Positions 50,801-54,761 of a DNA stretch of 64,000 nt are shown one piece after another. The stretch is from positions 78,149 through 142,148 of the forward strand of contig PLZU01000087.1 in assembly GCA_003152275.1 (NCBI GenBank). The letters run 5' to 3'. The DNA comes from Actinomycetota bacterium. Its GTDB lineage: Bacteria > Actinomycetota > Thermoleophilia > Gaiellales > Gaiellaceae. Position 1 is the first letter of the stretch; every line of letters begins with the position of its first letter. Under the pieces are notes generated by a model, which saw only the letters and a program-made list of their open reading frames with translations, was not told the origin of the DNA and searched no databases. Made by a program: the position numbers and the translations under genes.

Positions 50801-53752
50801 GGAGTTCGGGTGATTGACGAAATCGGTGCTGTCGCCGAGCGAGATCAGGAGGTCGGCACCCACGCTGTGGAGGTCGCTGCCGCCGATCTTCACGCCCGGG
50901 TCGATCTGAAGGTGGACTGTGTAGAGGCTGTCCACGTTCGCGCTGACCGTGGGCGTCGCGAAGCTGTCGGCCGAGAAGCTGCTCAACGGGATCGGATTCG
51001 TGCCGGGCGACAGTGAAAGCCCGACGGTGCCGGTGAGCGGCCCGATCGCACCGCTGCTGATGCTCGCCTGGAGAAGGCCGAGATTCACCGTCGCGTTGAG
51101 AGACGACGTCGAGATCGAGGCGCTGAGGTTGATGTGGCCGGCCGGGTCGACGTACGCCCCTGGAGTGCCGGAGACGTCGGCGCCGATCCCGAAGGCGACA
51201 TCGATCGTGGCGGCGACGGTGACGGTGGGCGGGTTCCCGCTCGCGTCGGTGAGCGACAGGCCGAGCCCGCTCACAAGCGTCCCGAAGTTGAGCGCGATCG
51301 GCGACGAGACGCTGCCGGGGCTCGTCATGCCCATTTCGAGGTAGGCGACGAGGTCGGAGCCGGTGGTGCCGTACGCCGTCGAGAACGTGAGCGCGTTCAG
51401 CGGCGACCCGAGGCCCGAAGTGATGGCGTTGAGCTTCGTGACGAGGTCATGGAGCGTGAAGGTCGCAGGGAGCAGGTGAATCGCCCCAGTCGAGACCGAG
51501 CTCGAAACGGCGGTTGCGAAGTCGGTGAACGAGCTGACGAGCTTCACGATGCGGTCGAGGCTCGGCGCAGTACCCGGATCGAGCAACGGCAGCGTCGTCG
51601 AGAGCGCGGAGACGCTGTTGTCGATGCTCGTGACGACGGTCTTCAGCTTGTTGACGACGTTCGTCAGGTCCGCAACCGGGTCGAAATTGGCACCGACGCC
51701 GGTGGTGGTGAGACCGACGTTGATCTGCTTCGGCGCCGTCCCACCCGTGACCGAGGCGCTGTCGCCCCCTGCGTCGGTGAAATTCGTGCCGTCGTAGCTG
51801 ATGTTGCCGCTGTGGGTCGAGAAGTCGATCGTGTCGGCCGCGGCGCTGACGATCCCGACCTGGCCATAGGCGTCGCCGAGCACGTAGGTGTCGCCGCCCG
51901 GCCCGCCCGCGAGGTTGACCGTGCGGCCCCCCGTCGTGTTCGTGACGGTTAGCTTCTGGCCGCCGGTGCCACCTGTCAGGTTGACGGTCGCGAAGTTCTG
52001 GACGGTGATCGTGCGGCTCCCGCCCAAGGTCAGCGTGTCGCCGTCGAGCTTCAGGTCCTGGGTACTCGTGATCGAAAGCGTGTTCGTGCCGGTTTGACCG
52101 TCGATCGTGAGCAGACCGCTATAGCCGCTGATGTTCCCGATCGTCAGCGTGTCGTCCCCGCCGTCCATGTTGATGACGAGCGAGTTCGTCGGGTCGGTGA
52201 TCGTCTGGCTCTCGGCCGTACCGCTCGTCACGTTCAGGGTGATGTTTCCGCCTGAGGTGCTGAGGTTGGCCACATCGTCGGTGCCCGGCGTCGCAAGCGT
52301 CGCATTGACGGCGTCGCCACCGACCACAGGCTCGAGTCCGGCGTATGTGATGACTGTCGAGTCGGCGGTGACCGTGCCGGACTGAGGCCCTGTCGCGACG
52401 GACACGTACGAATCGCTCGATCCGGTCACGACGAGTGTGTCGAAACCGGCCGCACCGCCGTCGAAGAAGATCGGAACCGGGATCGCGCCGCCGCTCAGAT
52501 CGACCGTGAGCGTGTCGTTGACGTCTGGCGTACCCGTGATCGAGACGGAGCTGACGCTCGCAAGCGGCTGCGACGAGACGGTTCCGTCGATCGTAAGCTC
52601 GAGATTCGCGCCGTTCAGGCGCAACGTGATCGTGTGTGCGTTTGCACCGGAAGTGCTTGCGTTCCACGGTGCGGGCGGTGACGGGCCGCTGCCAGGCGTC
52701 GCTGCAGGGTCGGAATTCGGGAGCGTCGCGCCGGCAGGCGAAGTCGTCGCGCCGTCAGACTGATTCGACGGCGTGCTTCCCGAGACGGCGCCGCTCGTGC
52801 CGCCGGACGACGTGCCGCCACCAGTCGTGGCACCGCTAATGCCTTGCGTGCTCGGATCGTTGCTCGGGTTCCCGCTCGCGCCGTTGCCCGACGTCGTCGA
52901 CGTGCCGCTGACCGTGACGCCATTGCTGCCGGAGTCGGCGGTGCCGACCGTGCCGACGGTGCCGGAGCTGCCTGTGGTGCTGGTCGTATCGGTCTGCGTG
53001 CCGGTCGCAACGGTGTTGTCGACTGTGCCCGCGCCGCCGGCGCCGATGGTCGCAGTCACCTGAGTTTGCGACGGATCGGTTGGCGCGTCAGCGCTCACGG
53101 TTGCGCTGGACGTCGTGTCGGTGGAGAACCAGCCCATGCCGCCCGAGTACGTGTCCGTCGTCGCGGGGGCTTGCGCTTGCGGGTCCGTCGAACCGCCCGC
53201 CGGGGTTGCGGGCTTCGGCGTCGGCGAAGGACTCGCCGGAGCAGCGGGAGCGGCGGGAGTAGCAGCCGCTGCAGTCGGTGTTGTCGTGGACGGAAGAGGC
53301 GGCGGAGTGCCGACGTTGTTCTCGACTACGGGTACGTTCGCGAAGGGATCCGTCGGCGTCGCCTGCTGGGTCGTGCTCGCGCGCGGCGCCTGGGCGTGAG
53401 TGTCCGACACGACGGGGATGCGCTGACGCGCGGCCGACAGCGGATGGGGAGCGGTCGCCCCTGAAGCGATCGCGGTCTGGTGGGGAAGTGCGGGAAGCGG
53501 CGCCCGTCGTTGCACCTTCGGGGCGTTGAGCAGTGGGAAGGCGACTGCGGGGATCGACAGTGCGGGAAGCGGGGTCGTTTTTGCGGGAAGCGCGGGTTGA
53601 GTGAAGCTCTCACCGATGGGGGCGGCGTACATGGCGACGAGCACGGTCAGGCCGATACCGGCCCACCAGTACCGAACCCCCCGCAAACGCAGCGCGATCA
53701 ACCCGTACGGTTGATCCGCAGCAACTGACGCGTACGAACCCGTGCCCACCAC
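26894..53752 (-). CDS. Giant secreted/surface multi-domain protein (giant B), 8,952 aa
   Basis: Single uninterrupted ORF in the track. N-terminal hydrophobic anchor; low-complexity linker; repeated GGTFTLTY modules; five [12 protein letters not shown] (FnIII-like) segments; Calx-beta-like [14 protein letters not shown] segments; RTX-like GGxGxDxLxGG repeats; Ig-like segment and FIMAH-like C-terminus. Confidence 0.97.
   Translation of the reverse strand: [8952 protein letters not shown]
26897..27130 (-). other. C-terminal FIMAH-like helical domain of giant B
   Basis: Last residues [74 protein letters not shown] match the FIMAH-type pattern (GFI..A...L...L..A......A...L..F...V.A..GK.I....A..L) from memory. 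Confidence 0.6.
28620..31070 (-). repeat. Interrupted array of RTX/hemolysin-type Ca2+-binding repeats in giant B
   Basis: Repeated nonapeptides such as [118 protein letters not shown]. Confidence 0.88.
41000..41330 (-). repeat. Second RTX-type repeat cluster in giant B
   Basis: [12 protein letters not shown]...[13 protein letters not shown]...[13 protein letters not shown]...[43 protein letters not shown]. Confidence 0.85.
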
Positions 53753-53766
53753 TCCCCTCGTTCACC

Positions 53767-53780
53767 CCGCTCCCCAGCGG
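53767..53780 (-). promoter_or_regulatory. Start-proximal hairpin CCGCT-GGGG-AGCGG upstream of giant B
   Basis: Perfect 5-bp stem with GGGG loop at the position equivalent to 26577..26592. Confidence 0.5.
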
Positions 53781-53820
53781 AGTACTCGACGAGCCTGGCA
53801 CGTCGTCGCAAACGTTTCAA

Positions 53821-53836
53821 TAGGCCGTTCGGCCTA
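53821..53836. promoter_or_regulatory. 16-bp inverted repeat TAGGCCG-TT-CGGCCTA in the leader of giant B
   Basis: Identical to 26632..26647 and at the same spacing from the start codon. Confidence 0.7.
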
Positions 53837-53936
53837 CTCGATGCGTCGAACTGGAGTCGAAAGGATCAGTGCGGCGGAGCGTTTGTAACGCGAAACGCCG
53901 CGCTAGCACTCAAAACTGATCGCACTCGTGACGGCG

Positions 53937-54515
53937 CTACTTCGTGCCCGGCTGAAACTGGATGTGGTATCCGGCAGTCGCCACTTCGTGCGCGATCGAG
54001 AGGGCGTCCTTGACGGGAACTTGCGGCATCACGACGAGCCAGAGCTTGCCGACACGAACGAGATCGATGAAGAGGAAACCGTTGTGCGAGAGCTTTGTCA
54101 TCAAGGCATTCGCGGCTGAGACCGTGCTTTTTCGCGCGAAGACACCGACGACTTCTCCAGCCTGGTATTGCATCGGCGGCGCGGTTTGCTCGAACGTCAC
54201 GTAGAAACCGGATTTGGCCGCTTCATGCGCGAAACTCGTCCGGTCGGCCTGGTGGTCGGCACCGTCGATTTCCACTTCGAAATCACCGCAACCCTCATTT
54301 TCGATCTTGATTCCCGCAAAGCCGAACCCAGCCGCACGCGCCTTCAGTTTCTTCGCAGCGGCCAGGGTGGAGAAGTGCCCGAAAACCGCTTCGTCGTGGA
54401 CACGCACTTCCGGCGTCGCACAGCCCGCGGGGGCCGCCGTCGCGTGCGCAGCCGCAGCGCCGGCACTAGCGACAGAGGTGACAAGGAGCAGCAGAAGAAC
54501 GGCAACGCGGTGCAT
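53937..54515 (-). CDS. Secreted SPOR-like repeat protein, 192 aa
   Basis: Signal peptide MHRVAVLLLLLVTSVASAGAAAAHA followed by SPOR-like segments (VFGHFSTLAAAKKLKARAAGFGFAGIKIENEGCGDFEVEIDG...; VGVFARKSTVSAANALMTKLSHNGFLFIDLVRVGKLWLVV). The longer ORF to 54722 runs through the tRNA and its terminator, so Met at 54515 is preferred. Confidence 0.8.
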   Translation of the reverse strand: MHRVAVLLLLLVTSVASAGAAAAHATAAPAGCATPEVRVHDEAVFGHFSTLAAAKKLKARAAGFGFAGIKIENEGCGDFEVEIDGADHQADRTSFAHEAAKSGFYVTFEQTAPPMQYQAGEVVGVFARKSTVSAANALMTKLSHNGFLFIDLVRVGKLWLVVMPQVPVKDALSIAHEVATAGYHIQFQPGTK

Positions 54516-54635
54516 CGCGCTCACCGTACCCATGCCAGAGGTAGTCGATGCTCGCAACCGGCAAGCCTTACGGTCACTTAACAACCGTAAAGCTGCGGAC
54601 GCTTTCGCTCCCGCCGCGCGCGTCCCTGTACACGA

Positions 54636-54656
54636 AAGCCCCCTGAACGGGGGCTT
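54636..54656 (-). terminator. Candidate intrinsic terminator downstream of tRNA-Gly
   Basis: Perfect 8-bp stem AAGCCCCC / GGGGGCTT with a 5-nt loop, just 3' of the tRNA on the minus strand; only a short T run. Confidence 0.65.
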
Positions 54657-54661
54657 CAACG

Positions 54662-54735
54662 AGAGCGGATGATGGGACTCGAACCCACGACCTTCTGCAT
54701 GGCAAGCAGACGCTCTAGCCAACTGAGCTACATCC
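54662..54735 (-). tRNA. tRNA-Gly(GCC)
   Basis: GCGGATGTAGCTCAGTTGGCTAGAGCGTCTGCTTGCCATGCAGAAGGTCGTGGGTTCGAGTCCCATCATCCGCT; 7-bp acceptor stem, GTTCGAGTC T-loop, anticodon GCC. Confidence 0.97.
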
Positions 54736-54761
54736 GCGAGCGGTGGCCAGTATAGCCAGGG

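Noticed and set aside
53937-54722. 261-aa extended version of the SPOR-like gene
   Set aside because: The N-terminal 69 residues read through tRNA-Gly (typical artifact ACHAEGRGFESHHP) and the terminator hairpin; the signal peptide begins at Met 54515.
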